From: Pseudomonas viridiflava
GTDB taxonomy: Bacteria; Pseudomonadota; Gammaproteobacteria; Pseudomonadales; Pseudomonadaceae
Length of the DNA stretch: 64,000 bases
Direction: 5' to 3'
NCBI RefSeq assembly: GCF_900582625.1
Contig: NZ_UTIQ01000016.1
Coordinates: forward strand, 1 to 64,000
The notes beneath the pieces were generated by a model that searched no databases, was not told the origin of the DNA, and saw only the letters and a program-made list of their open reading frames with translations. The position numbers were made by a program, and so were the translations under genes. Shown piece after piece: positions 25,082 to 34,093 of this stretch. Position 1 is the stretch's first letter; every line of letters begins with the position of its first letter.

Positions 25082-25783
25082 ATGGAAGTGTTTGCCAGCA
25101 ATTGGGCCACGCGTTTTGGCCAACTCTGCCTGTGTGCCGGTCTTGCGCTGGTGGCGCAGGGCGCTTGGGCAGCGGAAAACGACCCGTGGGAAGGCTTCAA
25201 TCGCCCGGTGTTCACCTTCAACGACACGGTCGACACCTACGCGCTGAAACCCGTCGCGCAGGGTTACCAAGCGGTCACGCCGCAGTTTCTCGAAGACGGC
25301 ATTCACAACGTGTTCAGCAACCTGGGCGATGTCGGCAACCTGGCCAACAACCTGCTGCAAGGCAAAGTGGAGGCGGCGGGGGTCGATACCAGCCGTTTGA
25401 TTTTCAACACCACCTTTGGCCTGCTGGGTTTCTTCGATGTTGGCACCCAGATGGGCTTGCAGCGCAGCGATGAAGATTTCGGTCAGACCCTTGGCGCGTG
25501 GGGCCTGAACAGTGGGCCGTATCTGGTGCTGCCGCTGCTTGGACCAAGCACCGTGCGCGATGCGTCGGGCAAGATTCCGGACAGCTTCCTCGAACCCTAC
25601 CGCTACATGGACCACGTGCCGACCCGCAACGTGACCCGTGCGGTGGATGTGGTGGATACCCGTGCGAGCTTGCTGTCGGCCGAGAAATTTATCAGCGGCG
25701 ACAAGTACAGCTTTATCCGCAATGCGTATCTGCAGATGCGTGAGTTTAAAGTTAAAGACGGTGAAGTCGAAGACGACTTCTGA
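25082..25783 (+). CDS. mlaA: MlaA (VacJ), outer-membrane lipid asymmetry protein
   Basis: 233 residues from ATG 25082 with GGAG upstream. Signal peptide LCLCAGLALVAQGAWA, then the MlaA core: NDPWEGFNRPVFTFNDTVD, FSNLGDVGNLANNLLQGK, FNTTFGLLGFFDVGTQMG and GPYLVLPLLGPSTVRD. It passes mislocalised phospholipids from the outer leaflet to MlaC. E. coli MlaA is a lipoprotein, but here the signal ends in a plain AWA cleavage site without a lipobox Cys. Other mla genes are not in the window. Confidence 0.93.
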   Translation: MEVFASNWATRFGQLCLCAGLALVAQGAWAAENDPWEGFNRPVFTFNDTVDTYALKPVAQGYQAVTPQFLEDGIHNVFSNLGDVGNLANNLLQGKVEAAGVDTSRLIFNTTFGLLGFFDVGTQMGLQRSDEDFGQTLGAWGLNSGPYLVLPLLGPSTVRDASGKIPDSFLEPYRYMDHVPTRNVTRAVDVVDTRASLLSAEKFISGDKYSFIRNAYLQMREFKVKDGEVEDDF

Positions 25784-25787
25784 GTAA

Positions 25788-25915
25788 GACATCGATCGGC
25801 TGCGCGTCGGCGGGGCGGCGTTGGAAATGGCCTTTCAATGCTCATGGGCTATAGCCCACTGCGCTTGAAAGGCCATTTCCGCCTTGCTCCGCTCTAGCTC
25901 GCTCGATCTGGATCG
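25788..25915. repeat. Long structured hairpin element 2 with conserved 6x6 internal loop
   Basis: Inverted repeat centred at 25851/25852. Perfect 15-base arms GGAAATGGCCTTTCA (25823-25837) and complement (25866-25880), central palindrome TGGGCTATAGCCCA (25845-25858), and looser outer arms (GCGGGGCGG / CCTTGCTCCGC region). TGCTCA (25839-25844) and CTGCGC (25859-25864) form the same unpaired internal loop as in the element at 23531-23713, though the stem sequences are unrelated. Between convergent mlaA and the PilZ gene. Confidence 0.8.
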
Positions 25916-25942
25916 GCGTGATTCCGAGGAAAGATCAAAACG

Positions 25943-25972
25943 AAAAAAGGCGACCTCAGGGTCGCCTTTTTT
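25943..25972. terminator. Bidirectional terminator between mlaA and the PilZ gene
   Basis: AAAAAAGGCGAC pairs with GTCGCCTTTTTT around a six-base loop. The T-run on each strand fits termination of both convergent genes. Confidence 0.88.
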
Positions 25973-25991
25973 GTTTGATCGATGAGGGGGG

Positions 25992-26291
25992 TTACTTCAT
26001 GGAAAGAATGGCCAACCCCAGCGATTGTTTGCCGCCATCCAATGCGCTGGCGCGGATGACTTCGGCTTCGGCGTCGAGGCCGCGTAATTCGTTGTGTTCC
26101 GATGCGATGTGGACGCGAACCTTGTCGCCCACTTTGGCGTCGCTTTCAGCTTCTAACTGCATGCCAGTACTGGACAAGTCGAGGCAGAGGGCGGGAATGT
26201 CGCGGCCGCCGTGTTTCAAGGTGACGGGTGCTTCCAAGCGCATACGGATGTAGTCGCGTTTCTCGGTGTAGGCATGATCACTTTGGCTCAT
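25992..26291 (-). CDS. PilZ-domain c-di-GMP-binding protein
   Basis: 99 residues from ATG 26291 with AGGAG upstream. A lone PilZ domain: the arginine-rich start KRDYIRMRLEAPV (RxxxR) and DLSSTGMQLE (DxSxxG) are both present, so c-di-GMP binding is expected. The end QSLGLAILSMK matches the family. It may act as an adaptor for motility, alginate or other c-di-GMP outputs; the partner is unknown. Divergent from rssB. By memory, P. aeruginosa carries the same neighbours (mlaA, PilZ, rssB, rssC, tal). Confidence 0.9.
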   Translation of the reverse strand: MSQSDHAYTEKRDYIRMRLEAPVTLKHGGRDIPALCLDLSSTGMQLEAESDAKVGDKVRVHIASEHNELRGLDAEAEVIRASALDGGKQSLGLAILSMK

Positions 26292-26499
26292 CGACCCGCT
26301 CCTGTGGTTTTTATTGGACTCTCCGACGGCTCTTATAACCTTGCCATCTTTCGCCTGTAAAGGCGTCAGACGATGATCGGCGCACGCTTGAATCGCCGCA
26401 CGGATGGGAGTACCGTCTGCGCCTTGACCGTCCACGCGTCCCGGCTGATCGGCCTGACGTACACGCCAACCACCCCTGGCGCCGTTTGCCTGGTACCCC

Positions 26500-27684
26500 A
26501 TGCACAATTCCAGTGCCTCGCTGCTGATTATTGATGACGACGAAGTAGTGCGCGCCAGTTTGGCCGCTTACTTGGAAGACAGTGGCTTCAGCGTTTTGCA
26601 AGCTAGCAACGGCTTGCAGGGTTTGCAGATCTTCGAGCAGGAGAAACCTGACTTGGTGATTTGCGATTTGCGCATGCCGCAAGTCGATGGCCTTGAGCTC
26701 ATTCGCCGCATAAATGCACTTGAAGTGCAGACGCCCGTTATCGTCGTTTCCGGCGCTGGCGTGATGAGCGATGCCGTTGAAGCGTTGCGTTTGGGCGCCG
26801 CCGATTACTTGATCAAACCCCTCGAAGACCTGGCCGTGCTGGAGCACTCAGTACGCCGTGCGTTGGATCGCGCCAATCTGCGTATCGAAAACCAGCGTTA
26901 CCGGGAAAAACTCGAAGTCGCCAACCGCGAGCTGCAAGCCAGCCTGAACCTGCTGCAAGAAGACCAGAACGCCGGTCGCCAGGTGCAGATGAACATGCTG
27001 CCGGTCACGCCGTGGAGCGTTGATGGCTTGGAGTTCGCGCACCAGATCATCCCTTCGCTGTATCTGTCGGGCGACTTCGTTGATTACTTCCGCCTCGATG
27101 ACCACCGCATTGCTTTTTACCTGGCCGACGTTTCGGGCCACGGCGCGTCGTCGGCGTTTATCACAGTTCTGCTGAAATTCATGACCACGCGGCTGCTGTA
27201 CGAATCGCGCCGTGGCGGGCAGTTGCCCGAATTCAAACCTTCGGATGTGCTGGGCCACATCAATCGCGGGTTGATCAATTGCAAGCTCGGCAAGCACGTC
27301 ACCATGTTGGGCGGCGTGATTGATGAGCAGAGTGGCAAGCTCACGTACAGCATCGGTGGGCATTTGCCGCTGCCGATCATGTACAGCGAAGGCTCGGCGC
27401 ACTATCTGGAAGGCCGCGGCCTGCCCGTGGGGCTGTTTGATGAGGCAACGTACAGCGATCACGTGATCGATTTGCCGCAATCATTCAGCCTGACCCTGCT
27501 TTCAGACGGCATTTTGGACCTTTTGCCGAGCGATACACTCAAAGAAAAGGAAGCGTTGCTCCCTCAGTTGGTGTGCACGGCGGGTGGCAGCCTGGATGGC
27601 TTGCGCCAGGTGCTTGGGCTGGCCAATCTCTCAGAGATGCCAGATGATATTGCCTTGCTGGTGTTAAGCAGGAACCTTGCATGA
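26500..27684 (+). CDS. rssB: RssB, response regulator with PP2C-type phosphatase domain
   Basis: 394 residues. The receiver domain (about 8-120) has LLIIDDDEVVRASL, the phosphoacceptor Asp in LVICDLRMPQVDG and the Lys in DYLIKPLED. A helical linker leads to a PPM/SpoIIE-type phosphatase domain with SLYLSGDFVDYFRL, LADVSGHGASSAF, LSDGILDLLPS and MPDDIALLVLS, the metal-binding Asp set. In pseudomonads this RssB forms a pair with the anti-sigma antagonist-like RssC, which it dephosphorylates, to control RpoS use. It lies 61 bases upstream of rssC on the same strand. Confidence 0.92.
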   Translation: MHNSSASLLIIDDDEVVRASLAAYLEDSGFSVLQASNGLQGLQIFEQEKPDLVICDLRMPQVDGLELIRRINALEVQTPVIVVSGAGVMSDAVEALRLGAADYLIKPLEDLAVLEHSVRRALDRANLRIENQRYREKLEVANRELQASLNLLQEDQNAGRQVQMNMLPVTPWSVDGLEFAHQIIPSLYLSGDFVDYFRLDDHRIAFYLADVSGHGASSAFITVLLKFMTTRLLYESRRGGQLPEFKPSDVLGHINRGLINCKLGKHVTMLGGVIDEQSGKLTYSIGGHLPLPIMYSEGSAHYLEGRGLPVGLFDEATYSDHVIDLPQSFSLTLLSDGILDLLPSDTLKEKEALLPQLVCTAGGSLDGLRQVLGLANLSEMPDDIALLVLSRNLA

Positions 27685-27745
27685 TCTGTATGACCGCGCG
27701 CCCCATGACCCTTATGAGCCGCATAAACGATAAAGGTACAGTGGC

Positions 27746-28228
27746 ATGAGTACCGGTCGAATTCAGTTTGCCGAGCAGAACGGCACCTTCGTTCTGAAGT
27801 TCGTGGGCGAAGTGCGCCTGACGCTCTGTTCCGCATTAGATGCCACGATCGAGAAGATTTTCACTGCGTTGAATTTCTCCGCCATCGTCATCGACCTGAC
27901 CGAAACCCGCAGCATCGACAGCACGACACTCGGCCTGCTGGCCAAGCTGTCTATTCTGTCGCGCCAGAAAGTCGGCCTGCTGCCCACCGTGGTCACCACC
28001 CACGCCGACATCACCCGGCTGCTGCAATCCATGGGTTTTGATCAGGTGTTCAATATCGTCGACCAGCCGTTGGCCTGCCCAGGCAGCCTGGCGGACTTGC
28101 CCTCGCAAGATCAATCCGAAGAAGTGGTGAAGGCCAAGGTGCTGGAAGCGCACCGTATTCTGATGGGCCTGAACGAGTCGAATCGTGAAGAGTTCCACGA
28201 CCTAGTGAACGCCCTCGAGCGCGGCTAA
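27746..28228 (+). CDS. rssC: RssC, STAS-domain anti-sigma factor antagonist
   Basis: 160 residues. STAS domain at about 1-110: GEVRLTLCSALDATIEKI, then the phosphorylatable Ser site IDLTETRSIDSTTLGLLAKL, then LQSMGFDQVFNIV. A C-terminal extension of about 50 residues ends in REEFHDLVNALERG. Partner-switch component paired with RssB in the adjacent gene. Shares a transcript with rssB by spacing. Confidence 0.92.
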   Translation: MSTGRIQFAEQNGTFVLKFVGEVRLTLCSALDATIEKIFTALNFSAIVIDLTETRSIDSTTLGLLAKLSILSRQKVGLLPTVVTTHADITRLLQSMGFDQVFNIVDQPLACPGSLADLPSQDQSEEVVKAKVLEAHRILMGLNESNREEFHDLVNALERG

Positions 28229-28254
28229 CGCCGGTCGAAGCGGCACCCAAACAG

Positions 28255-28287
28255 ACGCGCGAGCGGCCTTAGCCCTCGCGCGTTTTG
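28255..28287. terminator. Terminator between rssC and tal
   Basis: ACGCGCGAG (28255-28263) pairs with CTCGCGCGT (28275-28283), followed by TTTT on the plus strand. Fits termination of rssC and, less well, of convergent tal. Confidence 0.8.
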
Positions 28288-28291
28288 CATT

Positions 28292-29218
28292 TCAGCGTTT
28301 GGCGGCGAGCAGGGCTTCGAGTTTTTCCTGATCGCGGGCGAACTGGCGAATGCCTTCGGCCAGCTTCTCGGTAGACATCGCTTCCTCATTCAGCGCCCAG
28401 CGGAAACTGCTTTCGGTCGGCACCTGTTTCGGCTCGCCCGGATTGCCGTCCCGCAGCACGCGTTCCAGCGAGCCTTCGTCTTCGGCCAGTTGTTGCAACA
28501 GCTCGGGGCTGATGGTCAGACGGTCGCAGCCGGCCAGTTGCTCGATCTGGCCCAGGTTGCGGAAGCTGGCGCCCATCACCACGGTGTCGTAGCCGTTGGC
28601 CTTGTAGTAGTTGTAAATGCGCGTCACCGACTTCACGCCCGGATCTTCAGCGCCAACGAAGTCGCGGCCTTCGGCCTTTTTGAACCAGTCGTAGATGCGG
28701 CCTACAAACGGCGAAATCAGGAAGATGCCGGCATCGGCGCAGGCGGCCGCCTGAGCGAAGGAGAACAGCAGGGTGAGGTTGGTTTGAATGCCCGCGCGCT
28801 CCAATTGCTCAGCGGCGCGGATGCCTTCCCAGGTAGCGGCAATTTTGATCAGGATGCGCTCGCGGCCAATGCCGGCGCGGTCGTACAAATCGACCAGGCG
28901 CTGGGCGCGCAGCAAGGTGGCTTCGGTATCGAACGACAGGCGTGCGTCCACTTCCGTGGAAATACGCCCCGGAATCACCTTCAGAATGCCCTGGCCAACG
29001 GCGACGCCAAAACGATCACTAGCCAAGCCCAGATCGCCGTTGCAATCAGCCACGGCCTGATTCAGCAGCTCGGCGTAACCCGGCATAGCGGCAGCTTTAA
29101 GCAGCAGGGAAGGGTTGGTGGTGGCGTCCACCGGCTTGAGGCGGGCAATTGCATCGACGTCGCCGGTATCGGCAACCACGGTGGTGAACTGTTTGAGTTG
29201 TTCGAGCTTGGAGGTCAT
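28292..29218 (-). CDS. tal: Transaldolase
   Basis: 308 residues, normal length for the TalB class. Schiff-base Lys125 in [11 protein letters not shown], plus [14 protein letters not shown] near the N terminus and [13 protein letters not shown] and [10 protein letters not shown] later. Transfers a dihydroxyacetone unit between sedoheptulose-7-P and glyceraldehyde-3-P in the non-oxidative pentose phosphate pathway. Single gene convergent with rssC. Confidence 0.96.
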   Translation of the reverse strand: MTSKLEQLKQFTTVVADTGDVDAIARLKPVDATTNPSLLLKAAAMPGYAELLNQAVADCNGDLGLASDRFGVAVGQGILKVIPGRISTEVDARLSFDTEATLLRAQRLVDLYDRAGIGRERILIKIAATWEGIRAAEQLERAGIQTNLTLLFSFAQAAACADAGIFLISPFVGRIYDWFKKAEGRDFVGAEDPGVKSVTRIYNYYKANGYDTVVMGASFRNLGQIEQLAGCDRLTISPELLQQLAEDEGSLERVLRDGNPGEPKQVPTESSFRWALNEEAMSTEKLAEGIRQFARDQEKLEALLAAKR

Positions 29219-29364
29219 GGCGCGGCCTTGTGGTAACGGATGGCTAGACCTTACCCGAGCAACCAGTCGCGCTCAACGGCTGGCGCGTGACATTCAGCGG
29301 TGTTTTTGACGTTGTGCGTGAAAGGCGCCAGTTTCCCGACGAATACAGGTGCGCTCGATGCTCT

Positions 29365-29445
29365 CGTAGGAGCCAGCTTGCTGGCGAATCGCGCAAACGC
29401 CGTATTCGGAGTTTCCAGGGTTCGCCAGCAAGCTGGCTCCTACGG
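29365..29445. repeat. REP doublet (GTAGGAGCCAGCTTGCTGGCGAA type)
   Basis: Inverted pair, left CGTAGGAGCCAGCTTGCTGG and right its complement, between oprN and tal. A third stem variant of the REP class in this window (CCAGC/GCTGG). Confidence 0.9.
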
Positions 29446-29456
29446 GGCGAGCACTG

Positions 29457-30881
29457 TTATGAGCGGGAGGCCACGGTTGCCGGGGCCTGCCAGCCGCCGC
29501 CCAGAGCTTTATAGATCGACACGATGCCGTGGTAGACGTCCACTTCCGCCTGCGCCTGAGCATCTTCAGCCGCCAGGCGCTCGCGTTCGGCGTCCAGCAG
29601 CACGAGGAAGTCCGAGGTGCCTTCGCGGTAGCGAATCGACGCCTGCTCGGCAGCGGCGCGACTGGCTTCACTCTGACGCAGCAGCGAGATCAGACGTTCC
29701 TGGCGTTTGCTGTAGTCGGTAAAGGCGTTTTCCGATTCTTCCAACGCCACCAGCACTTGCTGCTCGTAGTTCGCCAGGGCGCCGTCGGCATCGGCTTCAG
29801 CACCGCGCAAGCGGGCCCTTACGCTGCCCAGATCGAACGCCGCCCAACTGATGGTCGGCGCCACGCCCCAGGCCCGAGCGGCCGATGAGCCCAGCTGCGA
29901 ACCGCGTGCCGAGGTAAAGCCTAGGAAGCCCGCTACGTTTACCCGCGGGAACAGGTCTGCGGTGGCGACGCCGACGTTGGCGGTGGCCGCAGCCAGTTGC
30001 CGTTCGGCAATTCGCACGTCAGGACGACGGCGCAGCAATTCGGCCGGGTCGCCAATGGGCAGCGCTTTGGCAATTGCCGGAATCGCCCGAGGGCTTAAAT
30101 CCACGGTCAATTGCTCAGGCCGTTGCCCCAGCAGCGTGGCGATGCGGTTGCGCGAGCGGGCTTCCTGGGCTTGCAGTTGCGGCAAGGTGGCCTCGGTGGC
30201 CGCCAGGCGCGCATCGGCACGCAGCACATCCAACTCGCTGCCGACGCCGGCTTCACGCATGGTGTCGGTGAGGTTGCGCGACTCTTGCTGGTTTTTCAGG
30301 TTGCTGCGGGCAATGCCCTCGCGAAGTTGCGCACCGCGCAGTTCGCCATAGGCATCGACCAGCTCGGCGATCAGGCTGACTTGCAGCTGATACAGCTCAG
30401 CTTCGGCAACATCCTGCTCGGCGTCGCTGGCTTCCAGTTGACGTTGAATGCGCCCGAACAAATCCACTTCCCAGGCCATGTCCAGGCCCAGGTCGTAACG
30501 TTCATTGCGCACGCGGCTGTCGGTGACGCCCGGTTGCTGGGCCTTGCCGTTCTCGCTGCTGGCGCGACTGGTGACCACCGGGAAGCGGTCATTGGCCACG
30601 TCATCACGAATGGCGCGGGACGCTTTCAGGCGGGCGAAGGCCACGCGCAATTCGCGGTTTTCCTGCAACGACTGGCTGACCAGCTGGTTCAGGGTCGGGT
30701 CGTCAAACTGCTGCCACCAGGTCACTTCAAAGGTGCTGCGGTCGTACTTGCCCTGATTGGCGTCACCTTGGGCGGCGGTGAGTTTCGCCGCTTCGGTTTC
30801 CGGCGCTTTGTAGTCCGGGCCCACGGCACAGGCGCTTAGAGCGAGTGCCAGAAGGGCGGGGGTGAAGGCTTTCAAACTCAT
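29457..30881 (-). CDS. oprN: OprN-like outer-membrane channel of the MexEF efflux pump
   Basis: 474 residues. Lipoprotein signal with lipobox LSAC (AFTPALLALALSACAVG). Two tandem outer-membrane efflux (TolC/OprM) domains: QSLQENRELRVAFARLK and DMAWEVDLFGRIQRQ in the first, then LLRRRPDVRIAERQLAAATANVG and ASIRYREGTSDFLVLLDAER in the second. The trimeric channel exports drugs delivered by MexF. Overlaps the mexF stop by four bases (ATGA), so translation is coupled. By position and similarity it is OprN. Confidence 0.93.
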   Translation of the reverse strand: MSLKAFTPALLALALSACAVGPDYKAPETEAAKLTAAQGDANQGKYDRSTFEVTWWQQFDDPTLNQLVSQSLQENRELRVAFARLKASRAIRDDVANDRFPVVTSRASSENGKAQQPGVTDSRVRNERYDLGLDMAWEVDLFGRIQRQLEASDAEQDVAEAELYQLQVSLIAELVDAYGELRGAQLREGIARSNLKNQQESRNLTDTMREAGVGSELDVLRADARLAATEATLPQLQAQEARSRNRIATLLGQRPEQLTVDLSPRAIPAIAKALPIGDPAELLRRRPDVRIAERQLAAATANVGVATADLFPRVNVAGFLGFTSARGSQLGSSAARAWGVAPTISWAAFDLGSVRARLRGAEADADGALANYEQQVLVALEESENAFTDYSKRQERLISLLRQSEASRAAAEQASIRYREGTSDFLVLLDAERERLAAEDAQAQAEVDVYHGIVSIYKALGGGWQAPATVASRS

Positions 30882-33800
30882 GATGCGTGTGCCTCCAGCA
30901 GGCGAACTTTGCGCGCTTCGCGGCGTTCCACGAAGTTACGGATCAATACATAGAACACCGGCGTCAGCAGCAGACCGAAGAAGGTCACCCCGAGCATGCC
31001 GGAGAACACCGCCACGCCCATGGCATGACGCATTTCAGCACCGGCACCGCTGGAGAACACCAGGGGCACCACGCCCATCACGAAGGCGAACGAGGTCATC
31101 AGAATCGGGCGCAGACGCAGGCGGCATGCTTCCAATACGGCGGCCAGCGGGGTCATGCCTTCCAGCTGTTTATCCTTAGCAAACTCGACGATCAGAATTG
31201 CGTTCTTACACGCCAGGCCCACCAGTACGATCAAGCCGATCTGGGTAAAGATGTTGTTGTCGCCGCCGGAAATAATCACCCCGGTGATGGCCGACAACAG
31301 CGTCATCGGTACGATCAGAATCACCGCCAGTGGCAGGCTCCAGCTTTCGTATTGGGCGGCCAGTACCAGGAAGGCCAGCAATACGCAGAGCGGGAACACG
31401 AACAGCGCAGTATTGCCAGAGAGAATTTGCTGATACGTCAGGTCGGTCCATTCGAACGTCATGCCGTTTGGCAGCTCATCTTTCAGCAGTTTCTCGATGG
31501 CTTTTTCCGCTTGGCCCGAGCTGTAGCCCGGTGCGGCGGCGCCGTTGATTTCTGCGGTGATAAAGCCGTTGTAGTGCATCACGCGGTCCGGGCCCGAGGT
31601 GTCGCTGACCTTCAGGAAGGTCGCCAGCGGGATCATTTCGCCCAGGTTGTTACGCACTTTCAGCTGACCAATTTGCTCGGCTTCCAGGCGGAACTGCTGC
31701 TCTGCCTGCACGTTGACCTGATAAGTGCGGCCAAAGCGGTTGAAGTCGTTGGCATACAGCGAGCCGAGGTACACCTGCAGGGTGTCGAAGATGTCGCTGA
31801 TGGCCACGCCGTGGGTCTTGGCTTTTTCACGGTCGATGGCTGCGTCAACTTGCGGCACGTTCACTTGGTAGCTGGTAAACAGCCCGGCCAGCTCAGGCAC
31901 GTTCTGGCTCTTGGCAACGATGTTCATCGTTTCCTTGTACAGCTCTTCGTAACCCAGGCCGCCACGGTCTTCGATCTGCAAACGGAAGCCGCCAATGGTG
32001 CCCAGGCCTTGAACCGGCGGAGGCGGGAAGATCGCCATGTAGGCTTCCTGAATGCCGGCGTACTTGCCGTTCAGGGCGCCGGCGATAGCGTTGGCCGATT
32101 GGCTCGGGTCTTTACGCTCGTCGAAGTCTTTCAATGCCACAAACACGATGCCGCTGTTCGGGCTGTTGGTGAAGCCGTTGATCGACAGGCCGGGGAAGGC
32201 GATGGCGTTGGCCACACCCGGTTGCTGCATGGCCATTTCCGACATCTGCTTAATCACCGCTTCAGTGCGGTCGAGGCTCGCGGCGTCTGGCAATTGGGCG
32301 AAGGCCACCAGGTACTGCTTGTCTTGCGCCGGTACGAAACCGGTTGGCGTCGACGAGAAGCCTGCGTAGGTCAGCACCATCAGGCCGGCGTAAATCACCA
32401 GAGCGATGCCGCTGCTGCGAATAACGCGCGCCACGGTGCCGACGTAGCCATGACTGGCTTTGTCGAAGAAGCGGTTGAACGGACGGAACAACCAGCCGCC
32501 GAGCAATTTATCCAGCACCTTGGAGAAACGGTCCTTCGGCGCGTTGTGATCTTTCAGCAACACGGCGGCCAACGCTGGCGACAAGGTCAGCGAGTTGAAG
32601 GCCGAAATCACGGTGGAGATGGCGATGGTCAGGGCGAACTGTTTGTAGAACTGCCCGGTAAGGCCGGAGATAAACGCCGCCGGAATAAATACCGCGCAGA
32701 GCACCAACGCCGTGGCGATGATCGGGCCGGTCACTTCACGCATGGCGCGCTTGGTGGCTTCGATCGGGGTTAAGCCCAAGCCAATGTTTCGCTCGACGTT
32801 TTCCACCACCACGATGGCGTCGTCCACCACGATGCCGATGGCCAGTACCAGGCCGAACAGCGACAGCGCGTTCAGCGAGAAGCCAAACAGGTGCATCACG
32901 GCAAACGTACCGATCAGCGATACCGGCACCGCCACCAACGGAATGATCGAGGCGCGCCAGGTTTGCAGGAACAGGATTACTACCAACACCACCAGAATCA
33001 GCGCTTCGAACAGCGTGTGTACCACGGCCTCGATGGAGCCGCGCACGAAGATGGTTGGGTCATAAACGATGCTGTAGTCCATGCCCTCCGGGAAGCCTTT
33101 CTTCAGCTCTTCCATGGCCGCACGCACTTCGTTGGAAATCTCGATGGCGTTGGAGCCGGGACGCTGGAAGATCGGAATGGCTACGGCCGGGTCATTGTTC
33201 AGCAGCGAGCGCAGGGCGTACTGGCTGGAACCTAGCTCGATGCGCGCGATGTCTTTCAGGCGAGTGATCTCACCGTTTTCGCCGGAGCGAATAATGATGT
33301 TCTCGAACTCTTCCTCACTCACCAGACGGCCTTGGGTGTTCACCGAAAGCTGGAAACTGGTGCTGCTAGGCGAGGGCGGTGCGCCGAGTTGGCCGGCGGC
33401 CACCTGACGGTTTTGTTCGCGAATGGCGTTGACCACGTCGGTCGCGGTCAGGTTGCGCGAGGCGGTTTTGTTCGGGTCGAGCCACACGCGCAGCGAGTAA
33501 TCGCCCATGCCGAACAGTTGCACATCACCCACGCCGCCGAGACGGGCCAACTCGTCCTTGATATTGAGCAAGGCGTAGTTGGACAGATACAGCATGTCGT
33601 AGCGCTTATCCGGCGAGGTCAAGTGCACCACCATGGTCAGGTCAGGCGATGCCTTGTCGACCGTGATACCGATGCGCGTCACTTCTTCCGGCAGCTTGGG
33701 CTGGGTACGCGTCACGCGGTTCTGCACTTGCACCTGCGCGTTGTCCAAGTCGGTGCCCAGGGCGAAGGTGATGGTCAGGGTGATTTTGCCGTCGGCGGTC

Positions 33801-34051
33801 GACTGCGAGGACATGTACAGCATGTTCTCAACGCCGGTAATCGCCTGTTCCAGCGGTGCGGCAACGGTTTCACCGATTACTTTCGGGTTGGCGCCGGGGA
33901 AGTTGGCGCGAACCACTACGGTCGGCGGCACCACTTCCGGGTATTCGCTGATCGGCAGCTGGAACAGCGAGATGGCGCCGGCGATCAAGATCAGCAGCGA
34001 TAACACTGCGGCGAAGATCGGCCGTTGAATGAAGAACTGGGAAAAATTCAT
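30878..34051 (-). CDS. mexF: MexF, RND efflux transporter
   Basis: 1057 residues. MNFSQFFIQRPIFAAVLSLL start and the RND landmarks: SEYPEVVPPTVVVRANFPG, periplasmic loops, FGLVLAIGIVVDDAIVVVENVERN with the paired Asp residues of the proton relay in helix 4, and IGLIVLVGLACKNAILIVEFA in helix 10. Inner-membrane drug/proton antiporter of the MexEF-OprN pump, known in P. aeruginosa to export chloramphenicol, fluoroquinolones, trimethoprim and quorum-sensing precursors. 42 bases after mexE. Confidence 0.96.
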   Translation of the reverse strand: MNFSQFFIQRPIFAAVLSLLILIAGAISLFQLPISEYPEVVPPTVVVRANFPGANPKVIGETVAAPLEQAITGVENMLYMSSQSTADGKITLTITFALGTDLDNAQVQVQNRVTRTQPKLPEEVTRIGITVDKASPDLTMVVHLTSPDKRYDMLYLSNYALLNIKDELARLGGVGDVQLFGMGDYSLRVWLDPNKTASRNLTATDVVNAIREQNRQVAAGQLGAPPSPSSTSFQLSVNTQGRLVSEEEFENIIIRSGENGEITRLKDIARIELGSSQYALRSLLNNDPAVAIPIFQRPGSNAIEISNEVRAAMEELKKGFPEGMDYSIVYDPTIFVRGSIEAVVHTLFEALILVVLVVILFLQTWRASIIPLVAVPVSLIGTFAVMHLFGFSLNALSLFGLVLAIGIVVDDAIVVVENVERNIGLGLTPIEATKRAMREVTGPIIATALVLCAVFIPAAFISGLTGQFYKQFALTIAISTVISAFNSLTLSPALAAVLLKDHNAPKDRFSKVLDKLLGGWLFRPFNRFFDKASHGYVGTVARVIRSSGIALVIYAGLMVLTYAGFSSTPTGFVPAQDKQYLVAFAQLPDAASLDRTEAVIKQMSEMAMQQPGVANAIAFPGLSINGFTNSPNSGIVFVALKDFDERKDPSQSANAIAGALNGKYAGIQEAYMAIFPPPPVQGLGTIGGFRLQIEDRGGLGYEELYKETMNIVAKSQNVPELAGLFTSYQVNVPQVDAAIDREKAKTHGVAISDIFDTLQVYLGSLYANDFNRFGRTYQVNVQAEQQFRLEAEQIGQLKVRNNLGEMIPLATFLKVSDTSGPDRVMHYNGFITAEINGAAAPGYSSGQAEKAIEKLLKDELPNGMTFEWTDLTYQQILSGNTALFVFPLCVLLAFLVLAAQYESWSLPLAVILIVPMTLLSAITGVIISGGDNNIFTQIGLIVLVGLACKNAILIVEFAKDKQLEGMTPLAAVLEACRLRLRPILMTSFAFVMGVVPLVFSSGAGAEMRHAMGVAVFSGMLGVTFFGLLLTPVFYVLIRNFVERREARKVRLLEAHAS

Positions 34052-34093
34052 CGTTAATAATCCTTTAAGCCCAAGAGCTGTTAACTAACGGGC

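Noticed and set aside
30887..32773. 628-codon plus-strand frame opposite mexF
   Set aside because: Antisense shadow; mexF is unambiguous.
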